Part shown: positions 1 to 17,982 of the stretch, piece after piece
Position numbering within the stretch: the first letter of the stretch is position 1
Layout: every line of letters starts with the position of its first letter
From: Trichoplax adhaerens
Lineage: Eukaryota > Placozoa > Uniplacotomia > Trichoplacea > Trichoplacidae
Assembly: GCF_000150275.1 (NCBI RefSeq)
Contig: NW_002060974.1
Location: 93,744 to 157,743, forward strand
Direction of reading: 5' to 3'
Length of the DNA: 64,000 bases
Program-made: the position numbers and the translations under genes
The notes under the pieces: generated by a model
What the model was told of the DNA's origin: nothing
What the model saw: only the letters and a program-made list of their open reading frames with translations
Databases searched by the model: none

Positions 1-3000
1 GTGAAGGTGTTAGTGGACTATTGGCTAGTGCTTCAGGCCTGACCACCGATACATTTAAGGTATCTAAGCGCGATGAAGTTAGAGCTTGGTTCTGTCCTAT
101 AGTGGTAAGATTGATTAAAATAGTAGGGAAAGGATAGCATTAGGAGACATTCAGTGGATGATACTGTAAGTCAGTTGATGTCCATCATCAATATTAAGTT
201 GATTTAACTTAACTTTTCATAGATCATAGCAGCTAATAGGTTGGTATTATAGAGTAGAATTAAAGTATAGTACTGCATCTTAACGCTCGAGTTATGCAAA
301 AGAAAGAGCCTCATCTCTGATATCAAAGCGATATGTTACGGAATGATTGAATAGAATTGATCTATAGCATAGTATATTCACGTTTTAATAGTTGAAAGAA
401 GAGCCTCCTTTTTGATAGAATGGAGCACTCAAAGCTTAGTGCTCCATCTTAACGTTTGAGCAGAAGAAGAACCTCTTCTTTGACATGGTGCGGCAGAATT
501 AAAGTAGAGTATTGTATCTTAACGTTTTAGTGCTGGAAAAGAGGAGCCTTTTCTTTGATACGATGGAGCACATTCAAAGTATAGTATTATATCTTAACAT
601 TCTTGTCCTGAGAACGAAGAATCTCTTCTTCATCCAATCGATAGCTTACAGAATGATGGAACATAATCAACGTGAGTACCGTAATAAACTGTATCACCAC
701 GTTTTAACGCTTTACTAGCGATATAGAAGAATCTCTTTTCTGGCATTTAATGGATAGCTTACAACATCATGAAACACAATTAGTTTATAGCACTGGAAAA
801 GAAGAATCTCTTCTTTTATATGTAGTCGTTAACTTAAACTGTAATTTCTTACCCGTTGTACTGAGTGAATCGGACTCGTCGTGGACACCGGATATTGATT
901 TATTGGAATCGTTGGATTTTAAACTGGTATTGATACTACTGTCTTTCTTGGTTACTGTAGCGTTTTGCTTTTTACGTGCACTTGATTTAGTAGTAGGTAC
1001 TCGCATTAATGATAATTCTTCAGGATGTCGAATCCCTAAATCATTGCATAGATACATGACTGCATTGAAAGCGGTCACCGAGAAATCGACTCTCATATCG
1101 TAATACTGTAAATCAGGTAATTGAATCTTCAGAACTTTATGAGTTGGTGTAAAATAAAGATTGGAATCCGCTTGAACACTACAAGCATCGAGTGACATAC
1201 GATGTTGTAATAGCCAACGTTTCTTGGATGGCCACCATAATGCGTGGTCGGACCAATCCATAGGAATACCTACAGGCAAAATACAAACGAGAAATGGTTA
1301 CTACAGTAATAAAGCCCTGAAGAAAATCTCTTCAACTTGTTATTATTTCCGATAATTTCATTCAAACTTCAAAGTAGTGTAAAAGTGCCAACAGGGCAAT
1401 AAGTCTATCAAGTAATTAAACTATTTTATCTAATTGAAATCATTTTACTACTGAATGAACAATATCAATAATTTAAATTTATCTTGCAATCCTATGCAAG
1501 AATGTACGTCTATCATCATGACTATTTTCCGCTTTGGCTACGTTGATTCAATGGCCGCTAATGGTTGGACTACGGTATTAAAAATTGGATCGATTGGATC
1601 ATTCATTCGTTCACGCGTCGATAGAAACCTTATGACTGAAATAAAGCGATCTTAGATAGAATAAATTGCCATCGACTCTTATTGATTTCCTCTTTAGCTA
1701 CTCCGATTAAAATCATTCATGGTCCCACTACTGAAAGTTGGATACTATTAGTTGCTATCATTCATCCATAGATTAAAATATCATTGGTTGGCCTCTTTTG
1801 AAAATGGAATCGTTTACACTGTAGGCCAAAGTGTACGATTGCGATTGAACCATCAAGGTAAAAATCTGACCAAAGTAAGACTATCTTTACTGTATGATTA
1901 ATTATGTATAATTATCGATCAATTTTTTCCTCTCTAGTTATACTGATTGAACGATCAAATCGTTGCAAACTGGATACTTTATATCCTTGATCAAATGTTA
2001 GTAAGTAGTATAGGAGTTAGTTTATATTTGTTTGCCCTCTCTACAATCACTCTTGGTTGTAATAGTGCATTATGAGACATTTTACACCATGAATCAATCG
2101 GTATGTGGATGATGGCAATGTTTTCAATTCTTTAGCGATTCTATTACGCTATACTAAAGCAAGAATAAACCAGTTTCAAATCTAAACAACTATAGTACTG
2201 TAAGTCGAATAGTGTTTCAATCAGACATGTTTATACACCATGGATCAATCAGTACGCCGATGATAAGCAAGTTTATTTAGGCAATAATGATGGCGATGTT
2301 TCAAATTACATTATTTTGCCGATGCAATGGCACTGTAATATTGTAAAGCAAGGATAAAAGTAGTCCTTTAAACTAGATTGAAACAGCTCAAATGTTCAAA
2401 CTACAGCACTGAACTCGTAGAATAGTAAAATGAAACATTTTCTACATGATCGATCCATCGGTAGGCAAGTTTATTGGAGTCAGGATGATTGAAAATATCA
2501 TTTCGCCTACGCCAGCAATGACACTACAGCCTCTCCATGACGGAACAAGGGTAAAACAGTCTCCAATCTTAAAAACTACCGTATCAAGTCCTTCAAGTTG
2601 ATGGATCAATAAAAAAATAAGGAGTTAATTGTTATTCAAAGGACAGGCCTTGTATTGGTGTAAATGGATTTTTACAAAGCTTAGGAGGGGGTTGTAAAAG
2701 CACACGCGTGGATTATGCCGAGTTGGAGGATGGATGCACTTCTTGAATGTGCTAAATTCATTTTTTTTCACTATTTTACTCTCTTCCTGTCAGCCATAGT
2801 AGGGGAAAGAATTGGTTGCAATTTATGCCTATTGCCTATGGCACAGGATAATGTGTGGATATCCATTGAATGGGAATGAAATTGGGACAATGAGCTCAAG
2901 TTCCAGTTGAAAAGGATAGAAAAATGTTATTCATGTATTTATCAACTTTAATAGTAGACTATCATGACGAGTGAAAAGATTTGTTTTACTATCAATATCA

Positions 3001-4419
3001 ATAAAATAAAATAGAAAAAAATGGCAATAACTGTCTACGATGGAGCGAAAAATCCAAGTGTACGCGTACAATAACGTATCATGATGCGTGGTATTTTAGA
3101 CTACAGTACATATGGCTTCACCATTTTCTCTCCATTCTAGCGATTTTCTTTGATGGTTGATAGCATTAGGGGATTGACTATGAACAGGCGTACGGAAAAC
3201 ATTTTATTTTCAAATTATTTATTGGATACATTTTGATGTATGCTAGTAGAATAACTTTGAAGCGATACAGTTACAAGAATCGTCGTTAAGTTCATGATCG
3301 ACAATGAGGGCAAGTAGGGTAACAGCATGATTGAAATGGGGATCGATAGACGAAAGGATATTGTACGTAGTACTACAGTCTATACTTTGAAATGGCTTCG
3401 TTGATTGCTGTTCTTCAACGATAAGAGGAAAACAACTGAGAAAATAGACGACAGTATCCTTGTAAGAGCTAGGCGTACAAGGTAGGGCAACAGTATCATG
3501 AACTTTTCAAAGACGATGGCAATTTCAAAGCGGTCAAGACAGGGTCGAAAAGGGATCGAACGGCGACAAGATATTGTCATTTTCGATTGCCTCCTTGATA
3601 GCCGTGATTATTCAAGGACATGAGGAAAGCGGGTCGAACGATTGAGAAATAATATTGTCGTTTCCTGGAGTTGGTAAACGATGGCAAGTGGAAATCGAGT
3701 AAGCTACGATCTCGCCAACGCTTGCTAATAAAAATTATTAACATTGCAGTAGCCATTCCTTTTGATTTGAATGGTTTGATTTAATATTCAATGTCTTCAA
3801 GTCATGTCGGCTATCCATTTTAATCGATCGCTTTATTTTAAAATGAAGTTTGAATCAGCGTAGCTCTCTATGGGTAATCAAGTCTGTCAAAATCGTCGAG
3901 GTAGAAAATAGTCGGCGATGGCTTACGATAAAATCATCGAATTTGAACTAGGCGTTGATCAATTTTTTCTTTTTCTTATCGATTTCAATCAAGATGGAAA
4001 GAGATAAAATGGAGCTTAGTCTGTACAGACTGATTGTTTGAAAGTCATGTCCAAAAAAAAGGAGCAAATGCAATATGCAAGTAGTGAAGAAACGCGGTCG
4101 ATAACCGCATCGGACATTGAAATAAGACTGGGCATTAAAATACAAATAGTATCCTTCTAGCGATGTGTGTGCGGAGAGGGGGAAAAAAAAAAAAAGTCAA
4201 GACTATCTTGGATGGTTGCTTACAGCTTCGATTAAATGGATGAATATGCAACTTACCCAGTTCTTCGACTAATTTCAACATGACAGAGCCAATGTCATAA
4301 TTACCGCCAACTTTAATCTTTTTGTCGATACTTAAAGTGGTAATATAAATGGTCAAATTAAAGAATTGAACTTGCGAACTCTCTTCCATGATGATTGAAT
4401 GGATTTTGCTGTCGTCCAA
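1..4419 (-). CDS. FERMT: Kindlin (fermitin family), N-terminal exons, partial
   Basis: Integrin co-activator that binds beta-integrin tails and membrane at focal adhesions through F0, F1, F2 (with PH) and F3 FERM lobes. Exons on the minus strand: 4257-4419 (start codon), 853-1269, and 1-96, where the gene leaves the window. Phases join: each exon ends one base into a codon, and the donors are GTAAGT and GTAAGA. About 225 residues are visible. Exon 1 encodes the F0 start, including GSVMLKLVEELG. Exon 2 opens with IPMDWSDHALWW and contains IRHPEELSLMR, both close to vertebrate kindlin F0/F1. A Lys/Ser-rich stretch follows, where kindlins carry the variable F1 loop. Exon 3 encodes a further variable segment with ALANSPLTPS. 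The first ATG gives a leader about as long as in vertebrate kindlins; Met11 is an alternative start. Intron 1 is about 3 kb, long for this window. Family assignment is firm; the paralogue cannot be named. Confidence 0.93.
320..800. repeat. Degenerate tandem array in kindlin intron 2
   Basis: Loosely periodic copies, about 65-105 bp apart, of two linked words. One is a purine/pyrimidine near-palindrome like AAGAAGAGCCTCTTCTT (near 399, 459, 536, 611, 722 and 793). The other is ATCTTAACGTTTTAG (near 446, 511, 590 and 697). The array lies inside kindlin intron 2 (97-852) and stops just before the donor of exon 2. Short open frames here come from the repeats. Confidence 0.6.
1270..4256. other. 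Kindlin intron 1, about 3 kb
   Basis: Non-coding on both strands as far as I can see. It holds degenerate repeats at 2060-2590 and a second loose family near 3290-3680 sharing words such as GATATTGT and GGGCAACAGTATCATGA. A run of 13 or so A sits near 4186, about 60 bp inside the donor. No gene within the intron is supported. Confidence 0.6.
2060..2590. repeat. Three degenerate repeat copies in kindlin intron 1
   Basis: A word like ACACCATGGATCAATCAGTA recurs near 2085, 2236 and 2447. Each copy is followed by related text ending in AAGCAAGAATAAAACAGT-like sequence. Spacing is uneven (about 150 and 210 bp), so this is an old, diverged array. Confidence 0.5.
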
Positions 4420-5690
4420 CGGAGATGAACTATGGAATCAACTGCAGTCAATTTGTTAAGATGGAGTAGACTACAATGGTTTTCTCCTTCAAAGCAAGTA
4501 GAGGATGAGTGTGGATTAGCGTTTCTTTTTTTTTCTCCCTTTCGCTGTTGTTACGATCTGTCGTGACGGCAGAAAGGAAGACGCAATCGAGAGAGTAGAG
4601 GGTAAACTGTCAAGGCTTTCAATTAATCTTTCCAATGACTTTGTAGAAAGGCAGGGAATAGAAGGAGGTGGATAAGTGCACAACAAATTGAATCAGTGAT
4701 TAATTTTTCAACGGTAGTAATAGCAATCGTCTACCTCGTCACCACCACACGTTGACTACTATGTCGTCCTAGTTAGCGTCCTTTTAAGATATTGAAAATG
4801 ATTTCGACGATAATCGATCGTCCAAGAAAGGCCCCAAGCAAGATCCAACGATGATCGTCCAATCTCCACACCAGCAGCAACTGCAATGCAATCGCTTACC
4901 TTGCTCTCGTCCAAGCAAAAGCAATATGCAACAGAGACGTTACTCGTTGCTGCGATCAATCTGAACGAGTGTCTCACTGGATGGCAATGCTTTCCTAGTC
5001 AACAAGAGGAAATAAATTGTCCTCTACACCTGTTCCATCCAAGCAAGAAGAGTATAAAATGCTTTCAAAGCCTGCAATCCAATTCTTTCCCGCAGCTTCC
5101 ACTAATAAAAGTGTCCAATTGCGGAAAAGGCCTGTGGGTGTTACTAAACAACTTTCTGGCCTAGTTAGTCAATTGATCATGCGTCGCTGAGCTTGACCTT
5201 TGTCCAAATAAACATGGCTTCCACCATGGCGAGCAAGGCAATTGAATTTTTCCCTCTTTCACCGTGATAGCGGTAGTGTAGGGTAAGATTGCAATTTGTC
5301 ACTAATGGTTGATGGATGTTGGCTCTTGTGGTCGATAATGGCTTGATTTAGCGCTGCTAGAACAACTTATGGCCGGAATTTGTCGTCGTGCAAGTCCATG
5401 GGCTAACGTGATAGAACGGCTAGACTGCATTCAATGTTGGAGAAGGGGAGGGAGCTGAGTTTATAGGTACTGCCCTACCTCAGTCTGGAGTTAGCGCTAG
5501 TCAAAGAAAGACAACGAAATAGCCGCCTATTCGATAGTATGGTGTCAAGTGCTATTTTGTGTACCTAAGTAGCAGGAATTCTACGCGCAACATGGCCATT
5601 TAAAATGGTGAAAATGGCAAGATTGGACTAGTTCAAGGACATTACAATGGAGGAAATTGGAAGATGATCGGTTGCAATAGCTCCTGTATC
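4420..5690. other. Upstream region of kindlin, no gene seen
   Basis: Somewhat richer in G+C than the rest of the window. Overlapping short open frames on both strands (4759-4977 minus, 4886-5164 plus) match no family I know and lack paired splice sites with coding continuity. It should contain the kindlin promoter and 5' UTR, but I cannot place a start site. Confidence 0.5.
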
Positions 5691-6480
5691 GACTGTTCAT
5701 AGAGTGCAGCTTAGATAAGAATAAAGGATCAAGATGGTTGGATAGGTTTGCATGGGGTTAATAGCTGGCTTACAACCAAGTATTCATCATCGAATCTGTT
5801 TTCGATGCGACTTCTCGATACGCTGCTCTATGCTTATGCTTGCTAAAGCACAAAACACGGTAGGGTAGTGAGAAGACTGCAATTAGACTAGTTATAGAGT
5901 GCAGCTTTGACAAGGATAAACAGCGAAAATAGTTGGATATGTTTGCATGAGGTAATAGGAGACTTACCCAACCAAGTATTCATGATAGAGTATATCGAAG
6001 CTGTCTTCGATGCTACTTCTCGATACGCTGCTCTGTGCTTATGCCTGCTAAAGCGCAAAACACGGTAGGGTAGTGAGAAGACTGCAATTAGACTAGTTAT
6101 AGAGTGCAGCTTTGACAAGGATAAACAGCGAAAATAGTTGGATATGTTTGCATGAGATTAATAGGTGGCTTACAACCAAGTATTCATCATCGAATCTGTC
6201 TTCAATGCTACTTCTCCATAGGCTGCTCTATGCTTATACCTGCTAAAGCGCAAAACACGGTAGGGTAGTGAAAAGACTGCAATTAGACTAGTTATAGAGT
6301 GCAGCTTTGACAAGGATAAACAGCGAAAATAGTTGGATATCTTTGCATGAGGTAATAGGTGACTTACCCAACCAACCATGATCCAATCTCGTCAATGCTG
6401 GTATGGAAATGGTAGACACGATAGCGCAAAACACGGTGGGGGCAATGACAAGACTGCAACTAGATTTACTCATGGAAAGC
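5691..6480. repeat. Satellite array, 195-205 bp unit
   Basis: Copies start near 5691, 5886, 6091 and 6286 with GACTAGTTATAGAGTGCAGC. They continue through GATAAACAGCGAAAATAGTTGG, a GACTTACCCAACCA word and a CAAAACACGGTAGGGTAGTG word. Middle copies are very similar; the first is diverged and the last grades into shorter variants up to about 6700. Short minus-strand open frames (for example 5888-6118 and 6170-6379) are repeat translations of each other, not genes. Confidence 0.85.
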
Positions 6481-6699
6481 AGTTTTAACAGTATGCTGCT
6501 CAGTGCTCATACCTGCTATAGAGTACAACACGGTGGGGGCAGTGAGAAGACTGCAACTAGACTACTCATCGAGTACAGCTTCGACAAGAATAAATAGCAA
6601 AAGTAGTTGAATATAGATGCTCATGGAGTGCAGTTTTAACAGTATGCTGCTCATACCCGCTATAGCGCACAACATGGTGGGGACAGTGAGAAGACTGCA

Positions 6700-7345
6700 A
6701 CTAGACTACTCATCGAGTACAGCTTTGACAAGAATAAATAGCAAAAGTAATTGAATATAGATGCAGGAGGTAATAGGTGACTTACCCAACCAGGATCCAA
6801 TCTCGTCGATGCTGCTTCGGTATGCTGCCATAGAAAGGGCAGACTATATAGCACGAATTGAGGTAAAAATGACTTACGTAAAGCACCAACGAAATGAGCG
6901 TATATCACTTTAATTACAATCTTAGGATATACAGCTTTGACAAGAATAAATAGCAAAAATAGTTGAATATAGATACAGGAGGTAATAGGTGACTTACCCA
7001 ACCAGGATCCAATCTCGTCGATGCTGCTACGGTATGCTGCCATAGAAAGGGCAGACTATATAGCACGAATTGAGGTAAAAATGACTTACGTAAAGCACCA
7101 ACGAAATGAGCGTATATCACTTTAATTACAATCTTAGGATATACAGCTTTGACAAGAATAAATAGCAAAAATAGTTGAATATAGATACTGGAGGTAATAA
7201 GTGACTTGCCCAACTATGATCCAATCTCGTCGATGCTGCCATAGAAACGGCAGACTCGATAGCGCGAATTGAGATAAAAATGTCTTACGCAAAACACCAA
7301 CGAAATGAGCGTAGATCACTTTAATTACAATCTTAGGATATACCA
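6700..7345. repeat. Satellite array, 212 bp unit
   Basis: Three copies; the word CTTACCCAACCAGGATCC or its variant starts at 6781, 6993 and 7205, exactly 212 bp apart. The first half of the unit (AGCTTTGACAAGAATAAATAG then AGTTGAATAT) is shared with the neighbouring 195-205 bp family. The second half (AAAGCACCAACGAAATGAGC) is different. The first two copies are nearly identical and the third is diverged. Confidence 0.88.
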
Positions 7346-7534
7346 TTCTTAACAAGATTAGGCTACCGAATATTGTTCAATTTGTAATCCGCCAATAAAG
7401 TAGTCGGTTTCACAATACGCGTACTCCTATACTAAGATACAAAGTAGGATGAACTGTAATCAAACTAAATTGGTTACTTTTAAAGCTACAATACTTACCA
7501 TATTGCAATATATGATCTTGAAGGAGGATTTTCA

Positions 7535-8235
7535 AAATGAAATCAAAGTTGATATCTCTTATTTACTGTATACGGACAGTATCCTCCTATACGGTAGATA
7601 GGTATGCTTCTAGTGATCTGAGTTTTGTCTTTAAATCAGAATTTATATCCGTATCATCCTATGCGGTGGATAAGGATGATTGCAGTAGCAAGACTTTATG
7701 TCTTTAAGTTAACGTTTATATCTCTTATTTACTGTATGCAGACAGTATCTTCCTATATAGTCGATAAGCATGCTTTTAGTGATCAGAGTTTTATCTTTAA
7801 AATCAGAATATATATCCGTATATCATGTGCGGTGGATAAGGATGATTGCAGTAATAGGACTTTAAGTCAAAGTTTATATCTCTTATTTACTGTACTGTAT
7901 ACAGACAGTATCCTCCTCTGCAGTAGATAAGCATGCTTCTAGTGATATGACTTTTGTCTTTAAAATCAGAATTTATATCCGTATATCATGTGCAGTGGAT
8001 AAGGACGCTTCCAGTAATTGAACTTTTTGTCTTTAATCCAAGTTTATATCTCTTATTTACTGTTATACAGGCAGTATCCTCCTTTGCAGTGGATAAGCAT
8101 GCTTCCTGTAATACGACTTTTTGTATTTGAATCGAAATTTATATATCGCCTTTACCGTATACAGATAGTATCCTCCTATGTAGTAGATAAATATGCTTTC
8201 AGTAATATGACTGTTGTGGTTAAAATTGAAATTTG
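7535..8235. repeat. Satellite of ~82 bp monomers in ~165 bp dimers
   Basis: The word GTATCCTCCTATGCAGTGGATAAG, or its relatives, recurs near 7581, 7664, 7747, 7829, 7911, 7985, 8077 and 8170, about every 82 bp. Alternate monomers are more alike: type A has ATCTCTTATTTACTGTATAC and type B has AATTTATATCCGTATATCATG. The repeated unit is therefore an A-B dimer of about 165 bp. Open frames at 7625-7930 and 8018-8248 are translations of the array. Confidence 0.8.
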
Positions 8236-8690
8236 TATCTCTAGCTAGACATTTAATATCCTATGCAGTTGAGAAGCATGCTTTCAAAGATATAGCTTTT
8301 TATCTTTAATATTGAATATCGTCTGCCTCCATTTATTTATACAGTATTATTATATACATCAGACAAGAATATTTCCAGTAATAATCGTATCAATTTTTCT
8401 TTCAATTAAAATTTCTATCTCTTATTTATTTATTGTAATACCGACTGTTGTGGTTAAAATTGAAATTTCCATCTCTAGCTAGACATTTAATATCCTATGC
8501 AGTGGAGAAGCATGCTTTCAAAGATATAGCTTTTTATCTTTAATATTGAATATCGTCTGCCTCCATTTATTTATACAGTATTATTATATACATCAGACAA
8601 GAATATTTCCAGTAATAATCGTATCAATTTTTCTTTCAATTGAAATTTCTATCTCTTATTTACTGTGTAAACTGTTATTATATGTGCAGG
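8225..8690. repeat. 234-bp direct duplication
   Basis: A block containing AAGATATAGCTTTTTATC, ATTGAATATCGTCTGCCTCC and CAGACAAGAATATTTCCAG occurs twice, with the first word starting at 8287 and 8521, a shift of 234 bp. The copies are almost identical, which suggests a recent event. It directly abuts the dimeric satellite and shares its ATCTCTTATTTACTGT word. Confidence 0.88.
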
Positions 8691-9262
8691 AAAGCACGTG
8701 CCATGTTCTGCCTAGCACAAGCCTACGAAACCACTAAAGTAAACGACTGATAGTAATACTGTTTCAGATGCATCATCGGTCAATGACTACATACAATCAT
8801 GTATGAGAACAACTTTATTGTACTAGATAAGCATCAAAATGCTATCCAACTCATTGCTGTATACAGAATACATGTCTGATGTGTGCTATCTCTAAATATA
8901 TATTCATCTCTCATCTCCATCCTGTAATACCATATTGGACTACTACAGTGATGCATCTTAATATGCCAGTAGCACGATATACCCCGGGTATTCACTATGT
9001 CTAAATATGCATATCTAGATATATCTCCAACGAATTATACCCTGACTACACAACTGCATGTTCATGACATCGATGATGATTTAATAGCGTTATTCACGAC
9101 GCATACCCATAAAATATGGAATTTATTGATAACGTATTATTTTAATAATATTGAACTGTTGTATTTACACGCAGCATTGTGGCTCATTGGTGGTTATTAC
9201 TAAGTTTAAGAGATCGCTATATGGTTTGTCGTAATGACTACATTCTATTCTTAAGCCAGATT

Positions 9263-9313
9263 ATAGACTACTAGAAGAAAGGCAAACGCCGAGATTTTCT
9301 TCTAGTAGTCTAT
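9263..9313. repeat. Perfect inverted repeat, 18-bp arms
   Basis: The left arm ATAGACTACTAGAAGAAA (9263-9280) pairs perfectly with 9296-9313. The 15-nt loop itself holds a 3-bp GGC/GCC stem. A transcript would fold into a strong hairpin. No flanking repeat identifies it as a mobile element. Confidence 0.9.
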
Positions 9314-9603
9314 GGCCAAAGCATGCCTAAGTTACTGTGTTCTTGTCCGACGCATTAGTGTCAATTGATTGCTTGCAACAGTGGCCATTAACGTTGATAC
9401 TAACGGCAAAGTACTACCGTAGTACAGTATAGTATCAATGTTAATCTGTTCTTTCAGCATTTAGAATACACATCCTGTGTTCTTGTCCATGTTGTAGCCT
9501 GTTCTTTGACTGGAGATTGGGAAAAAAAGAGCGAGAAAACTTGCTGTGTCAACGCTGCTTTGAACTTGTTGAAGAACTTGACAACTCTGGCATATAGACC
9601 TGA

Positions 9604-9633
9604 GATCGGTTGGGATCGGTTAGGATCGGTTGG
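9604..9633. repeat. Short 3 x 10 bp tandem repeat
   Basis: Three consecutive copies of GATCGGTTGG, the middle one with a single change (GATCGGTTAG). It lies about 1.1 kb upstream of the SEC23 start codon. No function is evident. Confidence 0.9.
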
Positions 9634-10655
9634 ATACCTTGATGATCTTATTGTATCCTAGTCCTGTACACAGTGTACAGTATCGGTAAGAAATTTCTTA
9701 CAGTGTACAGTATTTCTATGGACTGTATCCGTGTCACGTGAAGAACCATTGCTATACTGTATTGCGCTACTCGGAGAGACTACAGGCTACTGTAGTGGAC
9801 GTACAACCCTGTATAGTACAGTATACAATGTACCTGGTGACGTGGTGACGGTAGAGTCAAATGACCACCTATCGCATCGTTGATGGATGATGGGTGTCAA
9901 CCGCCACTTCCCTTCACCCTTCGCTAGACGTCACCGTCGATTACTCAACATGGAGAAGATGAGTAATCCATCCGAGGATAAAGTAGCGCCATGGCGTAAC
10001 TTATTTGCTAGCACCTTCAACAGGTATACGGAAACATGGCTCATTTATTGACATTAATAATTACGATAGCGTTGTCAAGTCGACCAAGGCGTTATCCAGA
10101 GTACTGTGTCACGGTGTGCAGTCTCAGGCCGCCTGATAACTACTGGTAGCACAGTCGTCTACACTGTGGCCAGGTTCTACCCTTGGAACCAGCTAAAGAC
10201 CGCAAAGGCCGATGGGATCCAACTCACTTCCATTACGCTTGCGCAAACTTTGCTCAACGTGGCATCTTCTTTGTACTTACTCTAGCATAACTGCCACGCC
10301 AATTTGTCCCTGCTCAAGGCTTTACACTCGCTCTCCACTCATGTTTCTACAGTCTTTCAACAACGTCGTCTAATAGCCTTGCCTAGCAATTCCTGCTCTC
10401 AACTGGATAACTACCCTGTCACGAGCCAACGATCCATACTGAATACCATAAACAACAGGCCTTCTCTCGGTTTGTATACGCTATCCATAACGCGTCAGGT
10501 GAATGCGCGTCACCTGCTCCTACCCGGGTAGTCTACCCCTGCTAACCCCAACCCAACGTCGGTCAAAGATTGTCAAGGCGGCTGTCAAACCATTCCTTCA
10601 TTGCCAAGGTGGAAAAAGTTGGAGTTACAAGGCTAAGAATAAAACAAGGAATTGA

Positions 10656-17982
<7,327 letters not shown>

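Noticed and set aside
512-1103. Plus-strand open frames next to the window start
   Set aside because: The first is within the degenerate array of kindlin intron 2; the second is antisense to kindlin exon 2.
3545-3575. GATCGAAC-type word resembling a tRNA T-loop on the minus strand
   Set aside because: No acceptor stem, D-arm or anticodon arm can be built around it; it belongs to a loose local repeat.
4886-5164. 92-codon plus-strand open frame upstream of kindlin
   Set aside because: Overlaps an equally open minus-strand frame, has no recognised domain and no partner exons.
7625-8248. Two plus-strand open frames of 76-101 codons with similar sequence
   Set aside because: They are translations of the 82-bp monomer array, so their similarity reflects the DNA repeat and not a protein family.
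10304-10531. 75-codon plus-strand open frame before SEC23
   Set aside because: No family match, no splice link to SEC23, and overlapping frames in the same GC-richer patch are equally open.
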